Below, one piece after another: positions 1 to 8,052 of a stretch of DNA of 64,000 nucleotides. Position 1 is the stretch's first letter; each line of letters opens with the position of its first letter. Origin of the DNA: an uncultured Flavobacteriaceae bacterium. Its GTDB lineage: Bacteria; Bacteroidota; Bacteroidia; Flavobacteriales; Flavobacteriaceae. Location of the stretch: the NCBI GenBank assembly GCA_905479065.1, contig CAJQLB010000015.1, forward strand, positions 119,063-183,062, read 5' to 3'. The position numbers were made by a program, and so were the translations under genes. The notes beneath the pieces are model-generated. The model had not been told where the DNA came from. It worked only from the letters and a program-made list of their open reading frames with translations, and did not search any database.

Positions 1-217
1 TTTTACCGGTTAAAGGATTTTTTTGCATATCAAATTCATGCTGTTTTCTCTCTTCAGCAAATAGACTGCGAATTTCCTGACTCTTCTTATTTAAACTTAC
101 CGAAATATCAGTTGGAGCGGTTTTTACATTTGACAGTGGTACTTGTGGATAGTAGATGTAACCTAACACAGCAAGAATAATACACACATATACTATTATT
201 TTGAAGTTTGTATTCAT
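1..217 (-). CDS. Exported or membrane-anchored protein, N-terminal 72 residues only
   Basis: The gene runs off the left edge, so only the N-terminus is present. After Met-Asn-Thr-Asn-Phe-Lys there is one strongly hydrophobic segment (residues 7-22, IIVYVCIILAVLGYIY), which is a signal anchor or uncleaved signal peptide. A polar, charged region follows, ending in QKNPLTGK at the window edge. This is the pattern of a periplasmic or extracellular flavobacterial protein. I do not recognise the family from this fragment. The start is the ATG at 215-217, 51 bases downstream of the dGTPase stop on the same strand, so the two genes could be cotranscribed. Confidence 0.75.
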   Translation of the reverse strand, partial: MNTNFKIIVYVCIILAVLGYIYYPQVPLSNVKTAPTDISVSLNKKSQEIRSLFAEERKQHEFDMQKNPLTGK

Positions 218-268
218 GATCTTAAATTTTTAAGTGTTTTTCAATTTTAAATACGTCTATTTAACATA

Positions 269-1615
269 TTAGTTAATGGACAATCCCTTAATTTTTTTGT
301 ATTGTATAATTGCTTGTCTGTCCGACAATAAAGCAATATAATGACAAATATTTATAAGCCTCACATACAAACTATCATCTAAAAAAGTGATTGTTTCAGG
401 CAAGGTTTGCAAGATTAACTTATCGTAATTTGAAGCATTATTAACATAAGAATTATTAACTGCATCACAATATGTTTTCAATAATGTGTTTAATACTTCA
501 AAACCAGAAATTTCTTTATCAACAACCTCCTTTGATTGATAAACATTTCTAACACTCACCTTTATAATATCATTTATTTGAGCTTCATATTTGCTTTTAT
601 CCAAAAGAGCTCTATTGAAATCCCCTTTTAAAATACTTTGCTCATTTTTCATGAAAATATCAACAGCTTCAGAAATTAAAGTATTTATTGCGAGGGCCCT
701 GAGATAACTTATGCGATCTTGGGTACTCTTTAAAGCATTGTATTTTTGAATATTGATACTGCCCCTTACCAGATTTATAAGATATTCTAAGGCAAACTCT
801 TCTGGAATTAAGCTTAAATTTATACCATCTTCAAAATCTATAATCGTATAGCAAATATCATCGGCTGCCTCAACTAAAAAAGCTAAAGGATGTCTGAAAA
901 ATCGAATTTCATTGTCAATACTGTTTTCTGTAAGTTGCAATTCAGCAGCAACTTCTAAAAATGCATTCTTATCACTTTGAAATACTCCATATTTTTTATC
1001 GGCAATATGTGACGATGGTTTTTTTGGAAGCGACTCTTTTGGGTACTTCATAAATGCCCCTAGTGTAGCATAGCTCAGTCTCAAGCCTCCTTCTCTACCT
1101 TCTCTATCTTGAGTAAGTATTTTAAATCCATTTGCATTTCCTTCAAAATCACATAAATCCTGGTACTCTTTAGGTTTTAATTTATTGGCAAAAATTTTCC
1201 CATCACCAACTTGAAAAAAGTGACCAATCGCCTTTTCACCAGAATGACCAAACGGAGGATTACCAATATCATGTGAAAGCGCAGCAGCAGCGACAATCGC
1301 ACCAAAATCATTTGCTTTGTATCCAAGAGCCTTAGACAAATGAGGATGCTTTTCCAATAGTTTTACACCAACTTGTCTTCCCAAAGAACGCCCAACAACA
1401 CTCACCTCAAGACTATGGGTTAATCTCGTGTGAACAAAATCTGTTTCAGATAAAGGAATTACCTGTGTTTTATTTTGTAAACTTCTAAATTCAGCCGAAA
1501 AAATAATCCTGTCGTAATCTACTTCAAAACCTAAACGTGTTTCATCTTGTTCGATTCTTAATCGCTTATTCGTATCTCCATAGCGTTTTAAAGAGAGTAG
1601 TTGTTCCCAATTCAT
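269..1615 (-). CDS. dgt: Deoxyguanosinetriphosphate triphosphohydrolase (dGTPase)
   Basis: HD-superfamily nucleotide hydrolase that converts dGTP to deoxyguanosine and triphosphate and so helps balance the dNTP pool. The 448-residue protein has the family's metal site in order: RLTHSLEV near residues 64-71, SHDIGNPPFGHSGE at 114-127 (His115-Asp116 as the HD pair, His124 downstream) and the later EAADDICY motif. The N-terminus (MNWEQLLSLKRYGD) and length fit bacterial Dgt, so the ATG at 1615 is a natural start. It is a cytoplasmic enzyme with no signal peptide. It lies divergent to the phosphate block that begins at 1809. Ribonucleotide reductase, a related pathway, is also in the window but 10 kb away. 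The family call is secure; the exact dNTP preference is inferred. Confidence 0.93.
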   Translation of the reverse strand: MNWEQLLSLKRYGDTNKRLRIEQDETRLGFEVDYDRIIFSAEFRSLQNKTQVIPLSETDFVHTRLTHSLEVSVVGRSLGRQVGVKLLEKHPHLSKALGYKANDFGAIVAAAALSHDIGNPPFGHSGEKAIGHFFQVGDGKIFANKLKPKEYQDLCDFEGNANGFKILTQDREGREGGLRLSYATLGAFMKYPKESLPKKPSSHIADKKYGVFQSDKNAFLEVAAELQLTENSIDNEIRFFRHPLAFLVEAADDICYTIIDFEDGINLSLIPEEFALEYLINLVRGSINIQKYNALKSTQDRISYLRALAINTLISEAVDIFMKNEQSILKGDFNRALLDKSKYEAQINDIIKVSVRNVYQSKEVVDKEISGFEVLNTLLKTYCDAVNNSYVNNASNYDKLILQTLPETITFLDDSLYVRLINICHYIALLSDRQAIIQYKKIKGLSIN

Positions 1616-1724
1616 ATCAAAATAATTAGTTGCAAGATAAATATTTCAATGTTAAATTAATGTTTCCGATTTATAAAAATCTTAAAATTCCATAACATTA
1701 GAATAACGCTTTTATTACTAAGGT

Positions 1725-1741
1725 TTAACCTGTAGTTAACC
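1725..1741 (+). promoter_or_regulatory. Candidate Pho box: two TTAACC hexamers, 11-bp period
   Basis: TTAACC occurs at 1725-1730 and again at 1736-1741, separated by TGTAG, giving an exact 11-bp period. A weaker ATTACT lies one period upstream at 1714. Direct hexamers with 5-bp spacers are the format of PhoB/PhoP boxes (TTAACA-like in Bacillus). A near-consensus -7 element (TTTCTTTG, 1763-1770) follows, then the lipoprotein ATG at 1809. The link to phosphate control is inferred from the similar arrays in front of the phosphate porin. Confidence 0.45.
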
Positions 1742-1808
1742 TCCTCTTTACACTCTATGAGTTTCTTTGTGCCATAAATTATTTAGAAAATATTTTAACT
1801 TAAATACA

Positions 1809-3077
1809 ATGAAAAAATTATTATTATCAGGTTTGTTAGTCAGTACTTTAATGTTCACAGGATGCTTTAAAGATGATGACACTCCAATTATTATTGAAGA
1901 AACAACAATCATCCAAAATGGAGGTGGTGATGGTGAGGAGAGTTCAGTTATAGATGTCACAGGAGCAATAACTTCAAACACTACATGGACTAATGACAAT
2001 ATATATAAACTTAATCAAAAAGTTGTTGTAGATGCTGGCACAACACTTACAATTGAAGCAGGAACTATTATTCAAGGAACACCAGGAACTGGATCCTTAG
2101 CTTCAGCACTAATTATTGCAAGAGGGTCTAAAATAAATGCTGTGGGGACACCTTCACAACCAATTATCTTTACTTCTTCAATAGATAATATTGAAATCGG
2201 AGAAACAGCAGGTACAAACTTAGATGAAAATGACAGAGGTCTTTGGGGTGGATTAATTGTTTTAGGAAATGCTCCTTGTTCTTTCTCAGGAGATATTCCT
2301 GAAGCTCAAATTGAAGGTATTCCTGCAGATGACACCTTTGGATTATATGGAGGTACTGACCCAGAAGACAACTCTGGTGTCATGTCTTACATTTCTATAC
2401 GTCATGGTGGAGCCTTAATAGGTGAAGGTAATGAGATTAATGGTTTGACATTAGGAGGTGTTGGAAATGGTACCATAATTAACAATATAGAAGTTGTTGC
2501 TAATGTTGATGACGGAATTGAATTTTTTGGCGGTACAGTAAATGCTTCTGACTTATTAGTTTGGGCTCAAGGTGATGATGCACTTGATATTGACCAAGCC
2601 TATTCAGGTACTATTGACAATGCAGTAGTTGTATTAGGTGATTTCTCTGACCACGCTTTTGAAATTGATGGTCCTGAAGGTTCAGCAACTGGTTCATTTA
2701 CTTTACAAAATGCTACTATTATTGGGAATACAACAACAGAAAATGGTGAGTACGCTGATTACAGAAGTGGTGCTACAGGAACGACAAACAACATATATGC
2801 TTTTGGTTTCAAAGATTCATCAGACATCGAACTTGACAATGATGGCGTAGCAACAAACTACAACGATGGTCTATTAACTTTTGGTACTTGGGAGATAGTT
2901 TTACCGGCAGGAGTAACTGATGTAACAAACCTTTTCGTTAACAAGGCGGATAATGTATCAGTAACAGATTTTGGCTCTACTGCTTCAGCAATCACAGAAG
3001 GTGAAAATACCGTTGGCGCTAATACTTCAAGCTTATCTTGGACTTATGCTAATGAAGCTGGTGGTTTAAATTTTTAA
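1809..3077 (+). CDS. Beta-helix-type outer-membrane lipoprotein partnered with a TonB receptor
   Basis: A 422-residue lipoprotein: MKKLLLSGLLVSTLMFTGC is a type II signal peptide with the lipid cysteine at residue 19, followed by an acidic linker. The rest is rich in Gly, Asn, Asp and Thr with short hydrophobic strands (AGTTLTIEAGTIIQG, FTLQNATIIGN), the look of a right-handed parallel beta-helix. Related flavobacterial proteins are often mislabelled 'multidrug transporter'. The ATG at 1809 is preferred over the in-frame ATG at 1767 because the signal peptide starts there. The TonB receptor gene follows 122 bases downstream on the same strand, so this is probably a surface-exposed partner of that receptor. 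The Pho-box-like repeat upstream hints at phosphate-responsive expression. The substrate is unknown. Confidence 0.8.
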   Translation: MKKLLLSGLLVSTLMFTGCFKDDDTPIIIEETTIIQNGGGDGEESSVIDVTGAITSNTTWTNDNIYKLNQKVVVDAGTTLTIEAGTIIQGTPGTGSLASALIIARGSKINAVGTPSQPIIFTSSIDNIEIGETAGTNLDENDRGLWGGLIVLGNAPCSFSGDIPEAQIEGIPADDTFGLYGGTDPEDNSGVMSYISIRHGGALIGEGNEINGLTLGGVGNGTIINNIEVVANVDDGIEFFGGTVNASDLLVWAQGDDALDIDQAYSGTIDNAVVVLGDFSDHAFEIDGPEGSATGSFTLQNATIIGNTTTENGEYADYRSGATGTTNNIYAFGFKDSSDIELDNDGVATNYNDGLLTFGTWEIVLPAGVTDVTNLFVNKADNVSVTDFGSTASAITEGENTVGANTSSLSWTYANEAGGLNF

Positions 3078-3093
3078 TAAAATTCAACACTGC

Positions 3094-3139
3094 TAAACAT
3101 TAACAATAATTGTTAAACAAGAATAAACATATTTAAACT
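3094..3139 (+). promoter_or_regulatory. Palindrome and helically phased TAAACA repeats before the TonB receptor gene
   Basis: TAAACA occurs at 3094, 3114 and 3124, and TAAACT at 3134, so all fall on a 10-bp grid with one empty position at 3104. Overlapping them is a perfect palindrome, TTAACAAT-A-ATTGTTAA (3100-3116). Phased hexamers plus a dyad suggest a protein-binding region. No regulator can be named. The period differs from the 11-bp arrays elsewhere in this block. Confidence 0.35.
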
Positions 3140-3144
3140 ATACT

Positions 3145-3179
3145 CATACTACTCGATAAAATTATTAGCGAGTAGTATG
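3145..3179 (+). promoter_or_regulatory. 11-bp perfect inverted repeat in the leader of the TonB receptor gene
   Basis: CATACTACTCG (3145-3155) pairs perfectly with CGAGTAGTATG (3169-3179) across a 13-nt loop. There is no T-run after it, so it is not a standard intrinsic terminator. It ends 20 bases before the receptor ATG. It could be an mRNA-stabilising or processing hairpin between the lipoprotein and receptor genes, or an operator. Confidence 0.5.
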
Positions 3180-3199
3180 GTTTAGATAATTAATTCATT

Positions 3200-6028
3200 A
3201 TGAAAAAAAAGATATACTCACTCTTAATTCTATTGCTTTTAACCTACGGTTTTACTAGTGCTCAAACTGGTACTTTAGCAGGAAGTATAATAGATGGTGA
3301 GTTTGTGGAGCCTATGGCTTTTGCGAATGTTATAGTAAAAGGTACTACAATTGGGACAACCTCAGATTTTGATGGTAAATACCAATTGGAATTAGAACCA
3401 GGCACCTATACCATAGTATTTTCATTTGTTGGTTATACTACTCAAGAAATCACCGATGTTGTTATTAAAGAAGGTGAAGTAACACCATTAGATGTAACTT
3501 TAACTACAAACTCTTTGGAGACCATCTTTATTACAACTTCTATAAAACGAAATACAGAAAATGCAGTCTTAAATTTACAGAAAAAATCAGTTGTTGTACT
3601 AGATGGTTTGTCGGCTCAATCCATTAAAAGCACTGGAGCTAGCAATCTTGCTAGTGCTGTAAAAAATATTCCAGGAGTTTCAATTGAAGGAGGTAAATAT
3701 GTCTATGTAAGAGGGTTGGGAGATCGTTATACCAAATCCATTTTAAACGGCATTGATATTCCTGGTTTAGATCCTGACAGAAACACGATTCAAATGGATT
3801 TATTTCCGACCAATATCTTGGATAATGTTATTGTATTAAAATCTGCTTCGGCTGAATATCCAGCTGATTTTACTGGTGGAATTGTAGATATTGTCACAAA
3901 AGACTTTCCAACGAAACCTGAATACACAGTTTCTTTAGGTACAGGATATAATCCTGATATGCACTTTAATGATAATTATTTAAATTATACTGGAAGTGAC
4001 ACAGATTTCTTTGGGTTTGATGATGGCACTAGAGATTTACCTATTCACAGATATCAGCCCATTACTGGAACTTTTGAAAACAAATTGCTTTTGAACTCCT
4101 TAACCAATCGTTTTCAAAAAGAATTAAAAGCTAAACAAGAAACCAGTAATGCAAATTTTGACTTTGGTTTTACACTTGGAAATCAATATGACCTTGGAGA
4201 TGATAAGATTGGTTACCAAGCCTCTTTTTCATACAAAAACCAAACTACCTTTTATGAAAACAGACAAGATGGTGCTTTTGTAAAAAATAGCTCTGACTCC
4301 TCTGTAAATGACTTGAGTTTTGTGCTAAATTCCAATGGCTCTGAAGGCATCAATAATGTTATCTTAAATGGAATGCTTGGCTTAACATACAAAATCGATA
4401 AATCAAAGTTTAAAGCTAACTTGCTGCATATTCAAAATGGAGAATCCACTGCTGGTACTTTTGACCAAGTTATTTCTCAAGATGGTGTTGGTGGTGGTTT
4501 AGAACCTTTAACCAAGGACGCACTAGCTTATACCGAACGTTCTATAACCAACTTATTAATAAGTGGTGATCATCGTTTTAGTGATGATGAAAATGCTTTA
4601 AATTTAGAATGGAAGTTGTCTCCAACCTTTTCGAAGGTTATGGATAAAGATCACCGAATTACACCGCTTCAGCAATCTGGTGAAGGTGATTTTTTTATTA
4701 GCCCTTCTGCATCAACTTTCCCAATCCAACTTTGGAGAAACCTGATTGAAGAAAATTGGGCAGGTAAAGTTGACTTAGACAAAACCGTCAATCTGTTTGG
4801 TAAGCCAGCTAAATTAAAATTTGGTGGAGCATACACTTATAAGTTTAGAGACTTTAGTATTGATGATTATACCTTTAATATTAGTGGAGATGATTCTTTC
4901 ATTGCTGATGGCAATGTGGATAATTTACTTGCTTCAGAAAATCTTTGGAACCCAACAACAGATTCGGGAACACACCTTGTATTTGGTGATCAGTTCAACC
5001 CTAATGATGCTTATGAAGGCGAACAAAGAATTGGTGCTACTTATTTCTCAGCTGAATTTTATCTTTCGGAGAAATTGAAAACTGTACTTGGTGTTAGAAC
5101 CGAATTTTTCAATTCATATTACACAGGGCAAAACAATTCATCTGTATTTGATAGAGAGCTTATTTTAGATGAGATTGATTTGTTTCCATCTACTAACTTA
5201 ATCTATAGTTTAAATGATGAATCCAATATCAGATCATCATATTCTAGAACAACAGCAAGGCCATCGTTTAAGGAAGCTTCAGTAGCACAGATTTTTGACC
5301 CAATTACCAACAGGCTATTTATTGGTAATATAAATTTAATACCAACTTATGTGAACAATTTTGATTTGAGATACGAGCGGTTTGGTGAGGCTGGGCAAAT
5401 GTTTGCGGTAAGTGGATTTTATAAAGATTTTAAAGATCCTATTGAGCAAGCGTTCTTTTTGCAAGCACCTACTCAACTAACAGTAGATAATTTAGGTAAT
5501 GCCAAAGTGTATGGCGTTGAGCTCGAGGTTAGGCAACGTTTAGGGTTTATTTCTGAAGATTTAAATAACTTAAAATTTAATGCAAATGTGTCTTTTATAA
5601 AATCTGAGCTTACCATGTCAGACGATGAATTTGAAAGTAGACGTTTAGCTGCAAGAGATGGAGAGAGCATTGACAGAGAAAGAAATTTACAAGGTCAGGC
5701 ACCATTCTTACTTAACTTTGGTTTGGACTATAATAATTCTGACATTGGGCTACAAACTGGTTTGTTTTTTAATGTCCAAGGAGAAACCCTTGAAGTTGTA
5801 GGTATTGGTCTTGTGCCAGATGTTTATACAAAACCTTTTGAAATTTTAAATTTTACGCTTAACAAATCATTTGGTGAGAATAAACGTTCTAGTGTCGATT
5901 TAAAAGTATCCAACATACTTGGAAGCGATAGAGAAAGTGCTTACCAATCCTACGAAACTCAAGATCAAATATTTTCGCTTAGAAGTCCTGGTACAGAATT
6001 TTCGTTAGGTTACACTTTTAAGTTTTAG
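3200..6028 (+). CDS. TonB-dependent outer-membrane receptor with CarboxypepD-like extension
   Basis: A 942-residue TonB-dependent transporter. Residues 1-21 are a cleavable signal peptide (ending TSAQ). Residues about 23-110 form a carboxypeptidase-regulatory-like beta-sandwich (GTLAGSIIDGEF...FVGYTT). A plug domain follows (about 125-235, with NIPGVSIEGGKYVYVRGLGDRYT), then a 22-strand-type barrel ending in an aromatic residue (FSLGYTFKF), typical of BamA-inserted barrels. It imports a bound substrate across the outer membrane using TonB/ExbBD energy. The gene directly follows the beta-helix lipoprotein and probably forms an outer-membrane pair with it. Because phosphate porin and PitA genes follow, a phosphorus-containing ligand is plausible, but this is inference. 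Confidence 0.9.
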   Translation: MKKKIYSLLILLLLTYGFTSAQTGTLAGSIIDGEFVEPMAFANVIVKGTTIGTTSDFDGKYQLELEPGTYTIVFSFVGYTTQEITDVVIKEGEVTPLDVTLTTNSLETIFITTSIKRNTENAVLNLQKKSVVVLDGLSAQSIKSTGASNLASAVKNIPGVSIEGGKYVYVRGLGDRYTKSILNGIDIPGLDPDRNTIQMDLFPTNILDNVIVLKSASAEYPADFTGGIVDIVTKDFPTKPEYTVSLGTGYNPDMHFNDNYLNYTGSDTDFFGFDDGTRDLPIHRYQPITGTFENKLLLNSLTNRFQKELKAKQETSNANFDFGFTLGNQYDLGDDKIGYQASFSYKNQTTFYENRQDGAFVKNSSDSSVNDLSFVLNSNGSEGINNVILNGMLGLTYKIDKSKFKANLLHIQNGESTAGTFDQVISQDGVGGGLEPLTKDALAYTERSITNLLISGDHRFSDDENALNLEWKLSPTFSKVMDKDHRITPLQQSGEGDFFISPSASTFPIQLWRNLIEENWAGKVDLDKTVNLFGKPAKLKFGGAYTYKFRDFSIDDYTFNISGDDSFIADGNVDNLLASENLWNPTTDSGTHLVFGDQFNPNDAYEGEQRIGATYFSAEFYLSEKLKTVLGVRTEFFNSYYTGQNNSSVFDRELILDEIDLFPSTNLIYSLNDESNIRSSYSRTTARPSFKEASVAQIFDPITNRLFIGNINLIPTYVNNFDLRYERFGEAGQMFAVSGFYKDFKDPIEQAFFLQAPTQLTVDNLGNAKVYGVELEVRQRLGFISEDLNNLKFNANVSFIKSELTMSDDEFESRRLAARDGESIDRERNLQGQAPFLLNFGLDYNNSDIGLQTGLFFNVQGETLEVVGIGLVPDVYTKPFEILNFTLNKSFGENKRSSVDLKVSNILGSDRESAYQSYETQDQIFSLRSPGTEFSLGYTFKF

Positions 6029-6047
6029 TCATTTGAATATTAGTCAT

Positions 6048-6081
6048 AAAAAAAGCTCCTCGTTAAACTAGGAGCTTTTTT
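6048..6081. terminator. Bidirectional intrinsic terminator
   Basis: AAAAAAGCTCCT pairs with AGGAGCTTTTTT around a 9-nt loop. The A-run on the left and T-run on the right let it end both the receptor transcript (+) and the convergent YwqK-like gene (-). Confidence 0.9.
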
Positions 6082-6100
6082 ACTTTACTACTTTTATAGA

Positions 6101-6466
6101 TTACTTCTTGTTTCTTACGGCTACTTTTGTTTTTTCATTCCATTCATTCACACTAACAATTCTTGAATCTATATAATCAACTTCTTTAAGTTTTCCATTT
6201 GTCCAAAAAAACCATTTCCCAACTTTTTTGTTGTTTTCATAGTTTCCGACTATCTGTTTTTTTCCATTAACGTCAAAACTAGTCCAGGTTCCATGTAATT
6301 TTCCGTCGGCATTGAAAGTGCCTTGTTGTTTTACTGTTCCATCTTGGTAATAATACGTGGCTTCTGTATTATCACCTTTTTTTTCAATTTTCACATTCGT
6401 ATCAGCTTGCCCAAAAGTGGATACTGAGACAAATAAAAGTGCTAATAATAAAATACTTTTCTTCAT
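6101..6466 (-). CDS. Secreted YwqK/MORN-repeat-like protein
   Basis: A 121-residue exported protein with signal peptide MKKSILLLALLFVSVSTFGQ, followed by three MORN-like units: YYYQDGTVKQQGTFN-ADGKLHGTW, FDVNGKKQIVGNYENNKKVGKW and FFWTNGKLKEVDYI. Such repeats are annotated as 'toxin-antitoxin system YwqK family antitoxin', but the signal peptide and the lack of a toxin neighbour argue against an antitoxin role here. It is a periplasmic or outer-membrane-associated repeat protein of unknown function. A perfect -7 element (TATATTTG on minus, 6504-6511) lies 37 bases upstream of the ATG, and a TTAACA hexamer array lies immediately behind it at 6520-6558. The gene may therefore belong to the same regulon as its phosphate neighbours. 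Confidence 0.75.
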   Translation of the reverse strand: MKKSILLLALLFVSVSTFGQADTNVKIEKKGDNTEATYYYQDGTVKQQGTFNADGKLHGTWTSFDVNGKKQIVGNYENNKKVGKWFFWTNGKLKEVDYIDSRIVSVNEWNEKTKVAVRNKK

Positions 6467-6503
6467 AACGCATATTTAGGTTTAAATTAATTTGCCGACA
6501 TGT

Positions 6504-6511
6504 CAAATATA
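6504..6511 (-). promoter_or_regulatory. -7 promoter element for the YwqK-like gene
   Basis: CAAATATA on the plus strand reads TATATTTG on minus, an exact match to the Bacteroidota TAnnTTTG -7 consensus. It is placed to give a leader of roughly 30 nt. Confidence 0.55.
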
Positions 6512-6519
6512 TAAATTAG

Positions 6520-6558
6520 TTAACAATTAAGCAATAATTACTTAACATTAAATTTACA
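6520..6558. promoter_or_regulatory. Candidate Pho box with TTAACA hexamers on an 11-bp grid
   Basis: On the plus strand, TTAACA lies at 6520, GCAATA (degenerate) at 6531, TTAACA at 6542 and TTTACA at 6553, all in 11-bp register. The array lies just upstream of the minus-strand -7 element at 6504-6511, a suitable place for an activator of the YwqK-like gene. The hexamers themselves, though, point along the plus strand, as they do in front of the porin and lipoprotein genes. It could therefore also drive a short plus-strand RNA ending at the 6741-6770 terminator. Confidence 0.45.
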
Positions 6559-6740
6559 TTGAAATTTTTTTTAAAATTATCAATTACTTAATCTTAAAAA
6601 AGTTTAGCTTAATGTTTTGATAATATTGAGTTTACAATTACCTTATCTACATTTTAGATATTTACTTCAGTCTTAAGACACCAATTAGTATTTCATTTAA
6701 TCTATTAGTTTTTGTCGACTATATTAATTTGAATTCTAAT

Positions 6741-6770
6741 AGCTGCTTTTGGCCAAGGCAGCTTTTTTTT
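6741..6770 (+). terminator. Intrinsic terminator without an upstream ORF
   Basis: AGCTGC (6741-6746) pairs with GCAGCT (6758-6763) across an 11-nt loop and is followed by eight T residues. The U-run exists only on the plus strand. No plus-strand gene lies upstream within 700 bases, which suggests a short non-coding transcript or a block against read-through into the porin promoter. Confidence 0.65.
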
Positions 6771-6776
6771 ACAAAA

Positions 6777-6815
6777 TTAATATTCCGTTTACATTAAGTT
6801 AACATATGTGTTAGT
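6777..6815 (+). promoter_or_regulatory. Candidate Pho box: four hexamers with 11-bp period
   Basis: TTAATA (6777), TTTACA (6788), TTAACA (6799) and GTTAGT (6810) are each spaced by exactly 5 bp. This matches the direct-repeat architecture of known PhoB/PhoP sites. It ends 31 bases before the ATG of a phosphate-selective porin, which makes phosphate control the natural reading. Confidence 0.55.
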
Positions 6816-6846
6816 CCTTTGCATTGACAAAAACTAATACTGAAAT

Positions 6847-8052
6847 ATGAAACTTAATATTACTATCGTTGCAATTGCTTTTCTATCACTAACATCGCTC
6901 AACGCACAAGAAATTAGTGACACTTCATTTGGAAAAGGTTTAATTAACTTTGTTGCAAAAGACAGCTCATTTAGTGTAAAATTTGCGCCTCGTTTTCAAG
7001 TACGTTCAATGTCTTCTTGGAATTATGATGGTGATCAATACGGTAGTCCAGAGCATAATTTTATTGTACGTAGAGCGCGTTTAAAATTTGACGGTTTTGC
7101 TTATAGTCCAAAATTAAAATATAAAATAGAGCTTGGATTGTCAAATAGAGATATTTCTGGAGCAAATCAATTTAATAGAAACACACCTCGTTATATCCTG
7201 GATGCAGTAATCATGTGGAATTTTGCCGGTAATTGGGAGTTGTGGGCTGGACAAACAAAACTTCCTGGAAATGTTGAGCGTGTTGTGTCTTCAGCTAACT
7301 TACAATTAATAGATCGCTCATTATTAAATAGTCGTTTTAACATTGATCGTGATCTAGGTATACAATTACGTCATAAAACGAATTTAGGCGGGAGCTTTTT
7401 AATGCGTGAAAAATTTTCAGTATCTCAAGGTGAAGGTCGTAATGTGACTGAAGGAAATGAAGGAGGTTTACAATACACTGCTAGATTAGAGTTTTTACCT
7501 TTCGGAACATTTAAATCCAAAGGAGATTATTTTCAATCAGATTTAAAGCGAGAAGAAAAACCAAAACTTATGCTTGGATTTACATATAATTACAATCAAA
7601 ATGCTGTTAGAGAAAGAGGGTTTGCTGGTGATTATATGATGAGAACTGATGGTTCGTTATACGAAACAGATCAAACAACTATTTTTGCAGATGCCATGTT
7701 TAAACATAATGGGTTTTCATTTATGGGTGAATATGCGAAGCGAAGTGCAGATGATGAAATTGCTACTGAAGTAGATGGTGTTACACCGACTGGTGATATT
7801 GTTTTAACTGGAAATGCTTTAAACTTGCAAGCAGGTTATTTATTTAAGAGCAACTACGAAATCGCTGCACGTTTTACAACTGTAAATTATGAAAGTGTTA
7901 CTGGTGCGCTACCTACCACACAATATACGCTTGGTTTAAACAAATTTATTGTTGGTCATAAATTAAAAGTACAGTCTGATATTAGTTACACAACTCTTGA
8001 TGGTAATAACGATAACATTACTTTTAGAGTCGGATTTGATATTCATTTTTAA
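6847..8052 (+). CDS. Phosphate-selective porin of the OprO/OprP family
   Basis: A 401-residue outer-membrane porin with a signal peptide (MKLNITIVAIAFLSLTSLNAQ). It begins with the family's typical segment (FAPRFQVRSMSSWNYD, then RRARLKFDGFAYSPKLKYKIELGLS) and ends in a C-terminal aromatic strand (FRVGFDIHF). OprO/OprP porins are trimeric barrels that let orthophosphate or polyphosphate cross the outer membrane. PitA follows 79 bases downstream on the same strand, so porin and inner-membrane permease probably form one operon for phosphate entry. The 11-bp hexamer array directly upstream suggests induction under phosphate limitation. Specificity for phosphate is inferred from the family and the neighbour. 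Confidence 0.88.
   Translation: MKLNITIVAIAFLSLTSLNAQEISDTSFGKGLINFVAKDSSFSVKFAPRFQVRSMSSWNYDGDQYGSPEHNFIVRRARLKFDGFAYSPKLKYKIELGLSNRDISGANQFNRNTPRYILDAVIMWNFAGNWELWAGQTKLPGNVERVVSSANLQLIDRSLLNSRFNIDRDLGIQLRHKTNLGGSFLMREKFSVSQGEGRNVTEGNEGGLQYTARLEFLPFGTFKSKGDYFQSDLKREEKPKLMLGFTYNYNQNAVRERGFAGDYMMRTDGSLYETDQTTIFADAMFKHNGFSFMGEYAKRSADDEIATEVDGVTPTGDIVLTGNALNLQAGYLFKSNYEIAARFTTVNYESVTGALPTTQYTLGLNKFIVGHKLKVQSDISYTTLDGNNDNITFRVGFDIHF

Larger units (their letters stand above)
6467..6846. other. 380-base regulatory intergenic region
   Basis: No protein gene is supported here. The stretch holds a minus-strand promoter element, a TTAACA array at 6520-6558, an intrinsic terminator at 6741-6770 and a second four-hexamer array at 6777-6815 in front of the porin. 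The terminator has no obvious gene upstream of it on its own strand, so a small regulatory RNA between about 6570 and 6770 is possible. Confidence 0.5.

Noticed and set aside
1748..1999. 83-codon minus-strand ORF overlapping the lipoprotein start
   Set aside because: Antisense to a clear signal peptide; composition is Ser/Pro/Ile filler and no start context supports it.
6101..6466. YwqK antitoxin of a toxin-antitoxin system
   Set aside because: The protein has a signal peptide and no toxin neighbour; only the repeat fold is shared.
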